Assembly (NCBI GenBank): GCA_003225655.1
Contig: QIAW01000367.1
Span: forward strand, 1-8,650
DNA: 8,650 bases
Direction of reading: 5' to 3'
DNA from: Acidobacteriota bacterium
GTDB taxonomy: Bacteria > Acidobacteriota > Terriglobia > Terriglobales > Acidobacteriaceae
The position numbers and the translations under genes are program-made. Below are positions 1-7,555 of the stretch, one piece after another; positions within the stretch are counted from its first letter, which is position 1, and the number at the start of each line of letters is the position of its first letter. The notes under the pieces are model-generated. The model made no database searches, was not told the DNA's origin, and saw only the letters and a list, made by a program, of their open reading frames with translations.

Positions 1-906
<906 letters not shown>

Positions 907-1675
907 ACGTGTTTGGGATCATCTGGTACAGGGATACCCCATTTGATGGAAGTACGGCTGATGGAAAGGTCGTGCAGCCCCGAGCGCAGGAAGGCCATCA
1001 CCTCGTTGCGGCGCGTCTCCGGACGAATCATACCCGGGTTTTCCGTGTAGAGCTTCAGCAACTTTTCGGCAAAGGCGGAAAGCTTGAAGTAGTAATTTTC
1101 TTCGCTGACGGTCTCTGTGGGGCGGCCACACTCGGGGCAGGGCGCGCCAGCGCCCAGCGCATCCACGTACAGTTCATCGAAGACGCAGTATTGCCCGGTG
1201 TACTTGCCTTTGTAGATGCAACCATTTTTTTTCAGCAGGCGAAACATCTCCTGCACGCCGCGCTTGTGGCGTTCGTCGGTGGTGCGGATGAAGTCGTCAT
1301 AGCTGATCTCCATGCGCTTCCACAACTCCTTGTACTCGGCGGAGATCTGGTCCACCAGCTTTTTCGGGGTCAGGCCGGCGGCGGTCGCCGAGCGCTCGAT
1401 CTTCTGTCCATGCTCGTCGGTGCCGGTCAGGAACCATGTGTCAACCCCGAGCATGCGCTTGCGGCGCGCAATGGCGTCGCACACAATGGTAGTGTAGGCG
1501 TGGCCCAGGTGAGGACGCGCATTCACGTAATAAATCGGCGTCGTAATGTAGAACTTGCTGGCTGCGTGTGCGTCTGTCATGCGCGTTGGGTACCCAGAAT
1601 GCCAATGACTGCCTGCATTCACCGCTTGCCGAAGTATGATGCTTACTCGCCGCGCGGCGGCAGTCTAAACCTTTA

Positions 1676-1705
1676 ATCATAGGTTCGCGCGCGCCATAGC
1701 GTCAA
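1676..1705 (-). promoter_or_regulatory. sigma-70-type promoter for metG
   Basis: On the minus strand TTGACG (1705-1700) is followed after 18 bp by TATGAT (1681-1676). Each hexamer matches the consensus at five of six positions. Transcription would begin near 1669 and give a leader of about 90 bases before the metG ATG at 1580. This comes from motif reading only. Confidence 0.45.
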
Positions 1706-1758
1706 ACGTGATAGGAAAGGAGCTCGATTTTTTGGTTCTTAGAATCCAGTCTCATGGG

Positions 1759-1786
1759 CTGAATGCTGACTGCTGAATGCCGAGTG
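1759..1786 (+). repeat. four tandem degenerate heptamers
   Basis: CTGAATG, CTGACTG, CTGAATG and CCGAGTG follow each other without gaps; read on the minus strand the unit is CATTCAG-like. The array lies between metG and argS, just before the argS start. Heptamer arrays of this flavour are scattered in some acidobacterial genomes, from memory. No function is evident. The ATG at 1763 lies inside the array, which argues against it being the argS start. Confidence 0.6.
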
Positions 1787-1816
1787 CTCAATAGCCTTTG
1801 CTATGATGGATTCGCC

Positions 1817-2146
1817 TTGTATCAGGAACTTCAAAACCAGCTCATCGACCGCGTGCGCGCCTTTCTGCAGCGGCAATACCAGCTTGATATTGAAAATGTC
1901 GTAATCGCTCAGCCTCCGAGTGTGGCCCTGGGTGAATATGCCTTGCCGCTGGCATTCGAATTGGCGAAACAGTTGCGCAAGCCGCCGCGCAAGATCGCCG
2001 AAGAAATTGTCGCCGGAATTGGCGAGATAGCCGGGATAGAAAAGTTCGAAGTCGCAGGCGCGGGCTATATTAACGTTCGCATCCGCCGTCGCGCATTTGC
2101 TCAAACGCTTGCCAGCGGAGAGCCATCGGCCGAAAAAGGGAAGCGC
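1817..2146 (+). pseudogene. argS: arginyl-tRNA synthetase, N-terminal part (frame broken by deletion)
   Basis: This is the N-terminal tRNA-binding (Arg_tRNA_synt_N) domain of ArgRS. The likely start is TTG at 1817 (reading M-YQELQNQLIDRVRAFL), which puts the protein start where family members begin. The alternative in-frame ATG at 1763 would translate the heptamer repeats. Typical features are QPPSVALGEYALPLAFELAK and FEVAGAGYINVRI. Homology stops after GEPSAEKGK near 2143, although this frame stays open to 2476 as nonsense. The family normally continues with the conserved V-E-H-T-x-x-N-P-N-K stretch leading into the HIGH motif. That stretch, about 13 residues, is absent, and homology resumes in another frame. 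The missing length is 3n+1 bases, so roughly 40. No strong Shine-Dalgarno sequence is seen before 1817. Confidence 0.85.
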
Positions 2147-2148
2147 AT

Positions 2149-3711
2149 GTGGGCCATCTGCGCAATGCCATTCTGGGATACACTTTCGTTCGGCTGCTGC
2201 GCTCCGCCGGTACTCACGTTGACGTGCAGAACTACATTGACAACACCGGTGTGCATGCGGCCGACGTGGTCGTCGGCTTTACTCGCCTGCAGAAAAATTC
2301 GAAAGCTGAGATCGAAAAGCTTATTCGCCAGCCGCGCTTTGATTACCTGTGCTGGGACGTTTACACCCGCGTCTCGCAATGGTATGAGCAAGACAAGACT
2401 AATCTGCAGGTACGTCTCGATAGCCTGCACGCCATCGAGCAGGGTGGAAACGAAGCCGCTGAAATCGGCGAGCTGATCTCCACCGCCGTTCTGCGGCGGC
2501 ACTTGGAGACCATGCTCCGCCTCGACATCGAATACGACTTTCTGCCCCGCGAGAGCGAGATACTCCATCTTCATTTCTGGGAAGCCGCCTTTGCCCTGCT
2601 TAAAGAAAAAGGCGTGGTCACGCTGGTGACCGAAGGCAAGAACAAGGGTTGCTGGGTCATGAAGCGCAGCTCCAGTTCGGAAGCTGCCGATGACGAAGAA
2701 AATCAGAAGGTGATCGTCCGCTCCAATGAGACCGTGACCTACGTAGGCAAAGACATTGCCTATCATCTTTGGAAGTTTGGTCTTCTGGGAAGAGATTTTG
2801 GATACAGAAAGTTTTTCAAGTATCCCGACGGCCACGAGGTCTGGATTTCCGCTGAGCAGGGTGAAGCCCAGCACCCGCACTTCGGCGGGGTCAGCGCCAT
2901 CTACAATGTGATTGATTCGCGGCAAGCAGATCCGCAAAACAACGTCATCGAGGCTATTCGCGCCCTGGGATATGAAGAACAGGCGCGGCACTATCACCAT
3001 TTTTCCTATGAGATGGTTGCGCTCACCCCGCGCTGCGCCGCCGGCCTGGGATACCAGCTCTCACCCGAAGACGAGCAGAAGTCTTACATCGAGGTCTCTG
3101 GGCGCAAGGGCTTCGGCGTCAAAGCCGATGATTTGATAGATACGCTGATTGCCGCCAGCCAGAGAGAAGTTGAGTCGCGGCATCCGGAGCTGAGCCAACA
3201 GGAATGCACTGCCATCGCCGCCGCCATTGCCATCGGCGCGCTCCGCTATTTCATGTTGAAGTACACCAAGGCTTCAGTCATCGCCTTCGATGTGAAAGAT
3301 GCGCTCAGCTTCGAGGGCGAAACCGGCCCCTATGCGCAATATGCCTGCGTGCGCGCGCTCAATATTTTTCGCAAAGCCGGAATTGATCCGGAAAAAGCCC
3401 TGGCAGAAGAAATCAATTATGACCAGTTCCTTGCGGGCGAAGAAGGTAATGAAATCTGGGAGCTATGGCTTGCAGCTTCCAAGCTCGGTTATACCGTTGA
3501 TCAGTGCATTGCCACCACCGAACCGGCCTACCTGGCCAAGTATGCCTTTCAGTTGGCGCAGCTCTTCAATAATTTCTATCACAAGCACCACATTCTCACG
3601 GAGACCGATGAAGCGCGGAAGAAATTTCTTCTTGCTACAACCGCTGTTGTACGCCGCGAGTTGGTGCGAGCGCTCGCGCTTATGGGTATTGCTGTTCCGG
3701 CGGTCATGTAA
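2149..3711 (+). CDS. argS: arginyl-tRNA synthetase, catalytic and anticodon-binding part (N-terminus separated by frameshift)
   Basis: This part encodes nearly all of the class I catalytic domain and the C-terminal DALR anticodon-binding domain of ArgRS, which attaches arginine to its tRNA. The frame enters with AHVGHLRNAILG, so the HIGH motif is kept as HVGH, with its first His just before the GTG at 2149. It continues with HVDVQNYIDNTG and, later, YIEVSGRKGFGVKADDL in the KMSK-loop position. LSFEGETGPYAQYACVRA follows, and the C-terminus ends MGIAVPAVM, as in full-length family members. The GTG at 2149 is the first start codon of this frame after the break, but it is really an internal Val. 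Starting here would lose the N-terminal domain and half of the HIGH motif, so this piece alone is probably inactive. If the deletion is an assembly error, the true gene is 1817-3711 plus the missing bases. Confidence 0.88.
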   Translation: MGHLRNAILGYTFVRLLRSAGTHVDVQNYIDNTGVHAADVVVGFTRLQKNSKAEIEKLIRQPRFDYLCWDVYTRVSQWYEQDKTNLQVRLDSLHAIEQGGNEAAEIGELISTAVLRRHLETMLRLDIEYDFLPRESEILHLHFWEAAFALLKEKGVVTLVTEGKNKGCWVMKRSSSSEAADDEENQKVIVRSNETVTYVGKDIAYHLWKFGLLGRDFGYRKFFKYPDGHEVWISAEQGEAQHPHFGGVSAIYNVIDSRQADPQNNVIEAIRALGYEEQARHYHHFSYEMVALTPRCAAGLGYQLSPEDEQKSYIEVSGRKGFGVKADDLIDTLIAASQREVESRHPELSQQECTAIAAAIAIGALRYFMLKYTKASVIAFDVKDALSFEGETGPYAQYACVRALNIFRKAGIDPEKALAEEINYDQFLAGEEGNEIWELWLAASKLGYTVDQCIATTEPAYLAKYAFQLAQLFNNFYHKHHILTETDEARKKFLLATTAVVRRELVRALALMGIAVPAVM

Positions 3712-3729
3712 GGCGCTGTGGCAGTATCG

Positions 3730-3750
3730 ATGCCGATGCAGGGCATTTTC
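3730..3750 (+). terminator. weak candidate terminator after argS
   Basis: ATGCC (3730-3734) and GGCAT (3742-3746) can form a 5-bp stem with a 7-base loop, followed by TTTC. It lies about 20 bases after the argS stop in the convergent argS-proC gap. The stem is short and the T run is poor, so this is tentative. Confidence 0.25.
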
Positions 3751-3784
3751 TGAAGAATCTCAAGAAATCTTCAAATCAAGATCA

Positions 3785-3814
3785 ATCCGTGTTCATCCAT
3801 GCCAATCTGTGGCA
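3785..3814 (+). repeat. three tandem degenerate 10-mers
   Basis: ATCCGTGTTC, ATCCATGCCA and ATCTGTGGCA follow each other in the argS-proC gap. They end five bases from the proC stop. The wording resembles a dispersed intergenic repeat seen in several soil bacteria (from memory). No function is assigned. Confidence 0.4.
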
Positions 3815-3818
3815 AGAA

Positions 3819-4655
3819 TTACGCTCCAACCGCGCTGTCCTTGAACAACAGCTCTCTCGCCCGCTGTGCGGCTTTGACCACGGCCTTGATTAACGTCACG
3901 CGCAGCCTTCCCTCTTCCAGTTCCATAATTCCATCAATAGTGCATCCGGCGGGTGTGGTGACTTCATCTTTCAGCAATGCCGGATGGTGCCCAGTTTCAA
4001 GCGCCACCTTGGCTGCGCCGAGGGTGGTTTGAGCTGCCACTAGCGTCGCCAGGTCGCGGGGCAGTCCAACCTTGACGCCGCCCTCCGCCAGCGCTTCCAA
4101 AATAATGTAGATGTAAGCGGGGCCACTGGCTGAGAGTCCGGTGATGGCGTCCATGTGTTTTTCGTCCACCACGACCGTTCTTCCCACCGAGGCAAAGAGC
4201 CGGCTCGCTGCCTCAAGGTGCTTCTCATGGACAAATTTTCCCTTGCAGATGGCAGTCATCCCGCAGCCCACGATGGCGGGGGTATTGGGCATGGTGCGGA
4301 CCACGGGAATCGCAGCCGCGAGTCTCTTCTCCACGTACTCAGTTGGCACCGAGGCGGCAATCGAGATGATAAGCTGCTTCGGATTGAGCTCCCCGCGGAT
4401 TTCATCCAGCACCCCACCCACCGCCGAGGGCTTCAGTCCCAATATGATAATGTCTGCCTTGCGCACGGCGGCGCGGTTATCGGTGCCGACCGGTATCCCG
4501 AGTTCCAGGGAAAGCGCAGCAGCCTTTTCTTCATGCTGTACCGTAGCGGCGATGTCGCTCGAGGCGAACAGCCCCTGCTTTTGAAACGCCCGCACCAGGA
4601 TGCCCCCCATCTTTCCCATTCCCAGCACCGCGATTTTCCCTAACTTGTGTTCCAT
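3819..4655 (-). CDS. proC: pyrroline-5-carboxylate reductase
   Basis: ProC is a cytoplasmic enzyme that reduces 1-pyrroline-5-carboxylate to L-proline with NAD(P)H, the last step of proline synthesis. The 278-residue product has the usual family length. The N-terminal Rossmann fold shows KIAVLGMGKMG with its GxGxMG motif at 12-17. VVRTMPNTPA (118-127) and SGPAY (177-181) follow. The C-terminal dimerisation domain carries the family signature DEVTTPAGCTIDGIMELE (230-247). I chose the ATG at 4655 because AAGGAG lies 9 bases upstream (4665-4670); the in-frame ATG at 4691 has no such site. The gene converges on argS and follows ribA in the same direction, but a terminator lies between, so it probably has its own promoter. 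None was identified with confidence. Confidence 0.96.
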   Translation of the reverse strand: MEHKLGKIAVLGMGKMGGILVRAFQKQGLFASSDIAATVQHEEKAAALSLELGIPVGTDNRAAVRKADIIILGLKPSAVGGVLDEIRGELNPKQLIISIAASVPTEYVEKRLAAAIPVVRTMPNTPAIVGCGMTAICKGKFVHEKHLEAASRLFASVGRTVVVDEKHMDAITGLSASGPAYIYIILEALAEGGVKVGLPRDLATLVAAQTTLGAAKVALETGHHPALLKDEVTTPAGCTIDGIMELEEGRLRVTLIKAVVKAAQRARELLFKDSAVGA

Positions 4656-4664
4656 TTCGCCTGA

Positions 4665-4670
4665 CTCCTT
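4665..4670 (-). promoter_or_regulatory. Shine-Dalgarno site deciding the proC start
   Basis: AAGGAG on the minus strand lies 9 bases before the ATG at 4655. It favours that start over the ATG at 4691. Confidence 0.75.
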
Positions 4671-4700
4671 CATCGAAATCTTCTGCAACAATGCCTGCTG

Positions 4701-4736
4701 ATAAAAAGAAACCCACTATCCGGCTGGCAGTGGGTT
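4701..4736 (-). terminator. intrinsic terminator after ribA (end of ars-ribA unit)
   Basis: On the minus strand AACCCACT (4736-4729) pairs with AGTGGGTT (4717-4710) across an 11-base loop. TCTTTTTAT follows directly, which gives a perfect 8-bp stem with a U tract. It lies about 120 bases beyond the ribA stop and about 45 bases before the proC start. It most simply ends the ars-ribA transcript. It could also act as an attenuator in a proC leader. Confidence 0.75.
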
Positions 4737-4857
4737 CAAAACTTTCTTCTATGAAACTCAACTCAGCCGCAGGATCTCTATGCCGCGCCTGGAACCGGCG
4801 GCAGTGGAAGAGCATACCTTGGATAAGTGCTGGCCATAGCGGCTATCTATCTTAAGT

Positions 4858-5472
4858 CTATCCTGTCGTGAACAGGTGCCCAAGTTTTTCCTTCTTGGTC
4901 TTGAGGTAATTTTCAGAGTGGGAATGCGGGTCCACCTCGCAAGGCACGCGCTCAACGACTTTAACTCCGGCCCGCTCCAGGGCTGCAACTTTTTCCGGAT
5001 TATTCGAGAGCAGCCGCACCTGTTTGATTCCCAGTGCTTTGAGGATCTCAGCAGGCAGGGCAAACTCGCGATGGTCGGCTTTGAAGCCCAGTTTCTCGTT
5101 TGCTTCCACGGTATCGAGGCCTCGGTCCTGCAGCTCGTAAGCCTGTAATTTCGCCATCAGTCCGATGCCGCGCCCCTCCTGCTGTTCATAAACCAGCACG
5201 CCCGTGCCGGCCGCCGCGATCAGGGAAAGCGCCATCTCGAGCTGCTGCCGGCAGTCGCAACGCAGCGAGCCGAAAACATCTCCGGTAAGGCATTGCGAAT
5301 GGATCCGCACCAGCGGGGTTGCGTCGGCATAATCACCCAGCACCAGGGCCACAGCGGTTTCTATTTTTCCTGCCGCGTCTTCGCCGCCTTCAAATCCAAG
5401 GATTCGGAAGTGTCCCCAGCGGGTGGGAAAGTCGGCTTCAGCCACCTTGCGGGTTGTAGGAGAGCTGGACAT
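4858..5472 (-). CDS. ribA: GTP cyclohydrolase II
   Basis: RibA opens the GTP ring, releasing formate and pyrophosphate, to give 2,5-diamino-6-ribosylamino-pyrimidinone phosphate, the first committed step of riboflavin synthesis. It is a cytoplasmic zinc enzyme. The 204-residue protein is the stand-alone form, without a fused RibB domain. Zinc ligands are C61, C72 and C74 in HSQCLTGDVFGSLRCDCRQQL-type sequence (58-78). The GTP-binding and catalytic motifs are QQEGRGIGL (97-105), AYELQDRGLDTVEAN (111-125) and LLSNNPEKVAAL (154-165). The ATG at 5472 directly follows the TAG stop of the aquaporin gene (5475-5473), with no gap. There is no Shine-Dalgarno sequence, which suggests translational coupling to the arsenic genes. 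A TATAAT at 5485-5480 could instead start a leaderless ribA mRNA. Placement at the end of an ars operon is unusual. Confidence 0.96.
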   Translation of the reverse strand: MSSSPTTRKVAEADFPTRWGHFRILGFEGGEDAAGKIETAVALVLGDYADATPLVRIHSQCLTGDVFGSLRCDCRQQLEMALSLIAAAGTGVLVYEQQEGRGIGLMAKLQAYELQDRGLDTVEANEKLGFKADHREFALPAEILKALGIKQVRLLSNNPEKVAALERAGVKVVERVPCEVDPHSHSENYLKTKKEKLGHLFTTG

Positions 5473-6210
5473 CTACTTCATTATATAGGCCGCATCGCTT
5501 GCCGATTCGGGATCGGCGTCTGCGGCCAGCAACTGGCTTGCTCTCTCAGGCAGCGATGGGACCAGCCACCTGAACAACAGCGTTGCTGCCAGGGCGCCCA
5601 CAAACTGCATTGCAATGAAGCCCGGTGCATCCGCAGGGCGAATACCAGCGAAAGTATTGGTGAATGACCGGGCAACCGTCACTGCCGGATTGGCAAATGA
5701 AGTCGAAGCCGTAAACCAGTATGCCGCGGTGATGTATGCACCGACGGCAAAGGGGACTGCAGATTTTTGTGCTCGCGAACATCCCCAGATCACCGCCAGC
5801 AGCCCGAAGCTGGCGATGAATTCGCTGAAAAGCTGCGGAAGGCCATTTCTAGCGTTTTCCGAGATTTGAAGGACCCTCTGGCCAAACATGATGTGCGCAG
5901 CATAGACGCCCAGAAATGCTCCTGCGCATTGCGCTGCAATATATCCAAGTGCTTCGCGCCAGGGCAGTCCCTTTTGTGTGGCATCGGCGAGAGTTACAGC
6001 GGGGTTAAAATGCCCGCCCGAGATGGGGCCAAAGGTAAGAATCAGCGCAATCAGGGCGGCGCCGGTGGCAATGGTATTTTCCAGCAAGGCTAAAGAGACA
6101 TTCCCGCCCGAAAGCCTCTCGGCCATAATGCCGGAGCCAACAACAGCCATAAGAAGGAAGGCCGTCCCGACAAGTTCTGCCGCAAGCCTCCTGATAAAAG
6201 AGTATTTCAT
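5473..6210 (-). CDS. aqpS: AqpS-like MIP-family channel (arsenite aquaglyceroporin)
   Basis: This is a major intrinsic protein channel of the inner membrane with six predicted transmembrane helices in 245 residues. The two NPA half-helices are HFNPAVT (N69-P70-A71) and FANPAVT (N174-P175-A176). V177 replaces the arginine that usually follows the second NPA in the aromatic/arginine filter. T49 lies in helix 2, at what I take to be the usual histidine or aromatic filter position. This matches my memory of AqpS from Sinorhizobium meliloti, where the channel releases As(III) made by ArsC. The gene starts 3 bases after the arsC stop, with AGGTGATGG before the ATG, and its TAG is followed at once by ribA. 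No ArsB or Acr3 gene is present in the window, so this channel is the likely As(III) exit, driven by the concentration gradient. Other neutral solutes may also pass. Confidence 0.9.
   Translation of the reverse strand: MKYSFIRRLAAELVGTAFLLMAVVGSGIMAERLSGGNVSLALLENTIATGAALIALILTFGPISGGHFNPAVTLADATQKGLPWREALGYIAAQCAGAFLGVYAAHIMFGQRVLQISENARNGLPQLFSEFIASFGLLAVIWGCSRAQKSAVPFAVGAYITAAYWFTASTSFANPAVTVARSFTNTFAGIRPADAPGFIAMQFVGALAATLLFRWLVPSLPERASQLLAADADPESASDAAYIMK
5480..5485 (-). promoter_or_regulatory. possible -10 box for a leaderless ribA transcript
   Basis: A perfect TATAAT lies at 5485-5480, seven bases before the ribA ATG, inside the last codons of the aquaporin gene. Transcription from it would begin at or next to the ATG. 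No -35 element is seen. The site may be chance, since the bases also encode the end of the aquaporin. Confidence 0.25.
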
Positions 6211-6213
6211 CCA

Positions 6214-6645
6214 TCACCTGTCGTGTGTGGCGCCCATCTTGCAGAACTCTTGCTTGATTCGGGCTTCGATCTGGTCTCTGATTTTGCGAAAGACTGCAAG
6301 TTTTTCTTCGTTTGTTCCGCCAGCGGCGGCTGGGTCCTCGAATGACCAGTGCAGCAAACGGCCGGCGCCGGCAAACACCGGGCATGATTCCTTGGCGTTG
6401 TCACAGACCGTGACCACAGACTGAATTGGAGTTCTCAGGAACTGTGTGACGTTCTTCGAGGTTTGCCGTGAAATATCAATCCCCAACTCCGCCATGGCCT
6501 GCACGGCCAGTGGATTCAGTGTGCCGGGGTTCGTTCCAGCGCTAAGAACTTCAAATTGCTCGCCGGCAAAATGTCGCAGAAATCCTTCCGCCATCTGGCT
6601 GCGCGCCGAGTTACCAGTGCAGAGAAAGAGCACCTTGGGCTTCAT
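6214..6645 (-). CDS. arsC: arsenate reductase, thioredoxin-coupled (LMW-PTP fold)
   Basis: ArsC reduces arsenate to arsenite in the cytoplasm. The 143-residue protein has the low-molecular-weight phosphatase P-loop CTGNSARSQMAEG with nucleophile C9 and R14. The redox pair C81 and C88 sits in CDNAKESCP, with the same spacing as C82/C89 of the Staphylococcus aureus pI258 enzyme. This marks it as thioredoxin-coupled, not glutaredoxin-coupled. HWSFEDPA (about 108-115) supplies the general-acid Asp loop. The non-essential extra Cys of pI258 ArsC (C15) is Ala here. I chose the ATG at 6645 because the protein begins MKPKVLFLCTGN, the family start, with GAGG just upstream. The longer frame reaching 6897 only overlaps arsM and has no homology. 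The gene lies 34 bases after the arsM stop and 3 bases before the channel gene. Confidence 0.96.
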   Translation of the reverse strand: MKPKVLFLCTGNSARSQMAEGFLRHFAGEQFEVLSAGTNPGTLNPLAVQAMAELGIDISRQTSKNVTQFLRTPIQSVVTVCDNAKESCPVFAGAGRLLHWSFEDPAAAGGTNEEKLAVFRKIRDQIEARIKQEFCKMGATHDR

Positions 6646-6679
6646 AATACCTCGTGAGAATATTCGCGAATGCTTTGCC

Positions 6680-7537
6680 TCAGGCGGTTGCCGTTGTGCA
6701 GCAGGCTGAAGCACAGCAGCCGGCAGGCTTCGCCGCGCGCACAAAGGCGCTGATGAACTTGCCCTCGACCTCTGGTGCGATCGCGTCAACATCAATGCCC
6801 TTCGCGTTGAGCAACGCCCTGGCATCTTCGACGTTGTAGACTCGCGTAGGCTCAATCTCAATCGCCTCAAAGCCTGCTCTGGCGAGTTTGGAAGCATAGT
6901 CTTGATCGCTCAGCGCTCCGGCCACGCATCCCACCCACAGCAGCACATTGTGCCGTATTTCTTCCGGTACTTCTCCGCGGGTAACTACGTCAGAGACAGC
7001 GAAGCGGCCACCGGGCTTGAGTACGCGAAATGCCTCCTGTAAGACCTGGTCTTTATCGGCCGAGAGATTAATCACGCAATTGGAAATGATGACATCCACC
7101 GAATTATCGGGCAGCGGTATTTTCTCGATCTCTCCTTTGAGGAACTCAACGTTCTCAACCCCTGCCTTCTGCTGGTTCTCACGGGCCAGGGCCAGCATCT
7201 CGTCGGTCATATCGAGCCCATAGGCCTTGCCGGCGGGACCTACGCGCCGCGCAGACAAGAGCACATCAATCCCGCCACCGGCGCCGAGATCAAGCACAAC
7301 TTCACCGGGCTTCAGCTCCGCCAGCGCCGTCGGATTCCCGCAGCCCAAAGATGCCTTGACCGCCGCCTCAGGCAACATGCTGGTTTGCGAGTTGTCGTAG
7401 AGGTCCTTGGTAATCGGGTCAGCTTCAGCGCCACAGGGCGAGCTTCCGCAACAGGAACTCGCGCTGCCCGCCGCCACCCGGCGTGCGGCTTCACCGTACT
7501 TTTCCCTCACAATTTGCTTGATGTCTTGCGTGCTCAT
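6680..7537 (-). CDS. arsM: arsenite S-adenosylmethionine methyltransferase
   Basis: ArsM methylates As(III) stepwise with SAM and thiols to mono-, di- and trimethyl arsenic species, some of them volatile. The 285-residue protein has SAM motif I VLDLGAGGGIDVLLSA (81-96). It has the family cysteines C66 (LGCGNP), C154 (SNCVINLS) and C204 (GCVAGALS), with an N-terminal CCGSSPC (C29, C30, C35) that corresponds to the early cysteines of characterised ArsM. LYDNSQTSMLPEAA (46-59) and FRVLKPGGRFAVSDVV (170-185) are typical. A C-terminal GCCASACC (C274, C275, C279, C280) looks like an added metalloid-binding tail, as in several ArsM proteins. The ATG at 7537 gives the usual N-terminus; the site before it is weak (AAGAAG). 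The gene is 18 bases after arsR, so it is very probably in the same transcript and under ArsR control. Confidence 0.97.
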   Translation of the reverse strand: MSTQDIKQIVREKYGEAARRVAAGSASSCCGSSPCGAEADPITKDLYDNSQTSMLPEAAVKASLGCGNPTALAELKPGEVVLDLGAGGGIDVLLSARRVGPAGKAYGLDMTDEMLALARENQQKAGVENVEFLKGEIEKIPLPDNSVDVIISNCVINLSADKDQVLQEAFRVLKPGGRFAVSDVVTRGEVPEEIRHNVLLWVGCVAGALSDQDYASKLARAGFEAIEIEPTRVYNVEDARALLNAKGIDVDAIAPEVEGKFISAFVRAAKPAGCCASACCTTATA

Positions 7538-7555
7538 AATTGTCTTCTTTACTGT

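Noticed and set aside
1802..1807. TATGAT as a -10 for argS
   Set aside because: No -35 lies at a fitting distance, and the start would fall at the TTG itself.
1739..2104. Minus-strand frame of 121 codons
   Set aside because: It is antisense to the argS N-terminal domain, and its end translates the heptamer repeats.
2101..3000. Minus-strand frame of 299 codons
   Set aside because: It is antisense to the conserved catalytic part of argS and shows no recognisable motif.
4141..4643. Two overlapping plus-strand frames
   Set aside because: They are antisense to proC, which is fully conserved.
4778..4837. 19-residue minus-strand frame after ribA (MASTYPRYALPLPPVPGAA)
   Set aside because: It has no Shine-Dalgarno sequence and no recognisable family. 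It is too short to support without conservation data.
6646..6897. Upstream extension of the arsC frame to 6897
   Set aside because: It overlaps the arsM 3' end, has no homology, and the family start is at 6645.
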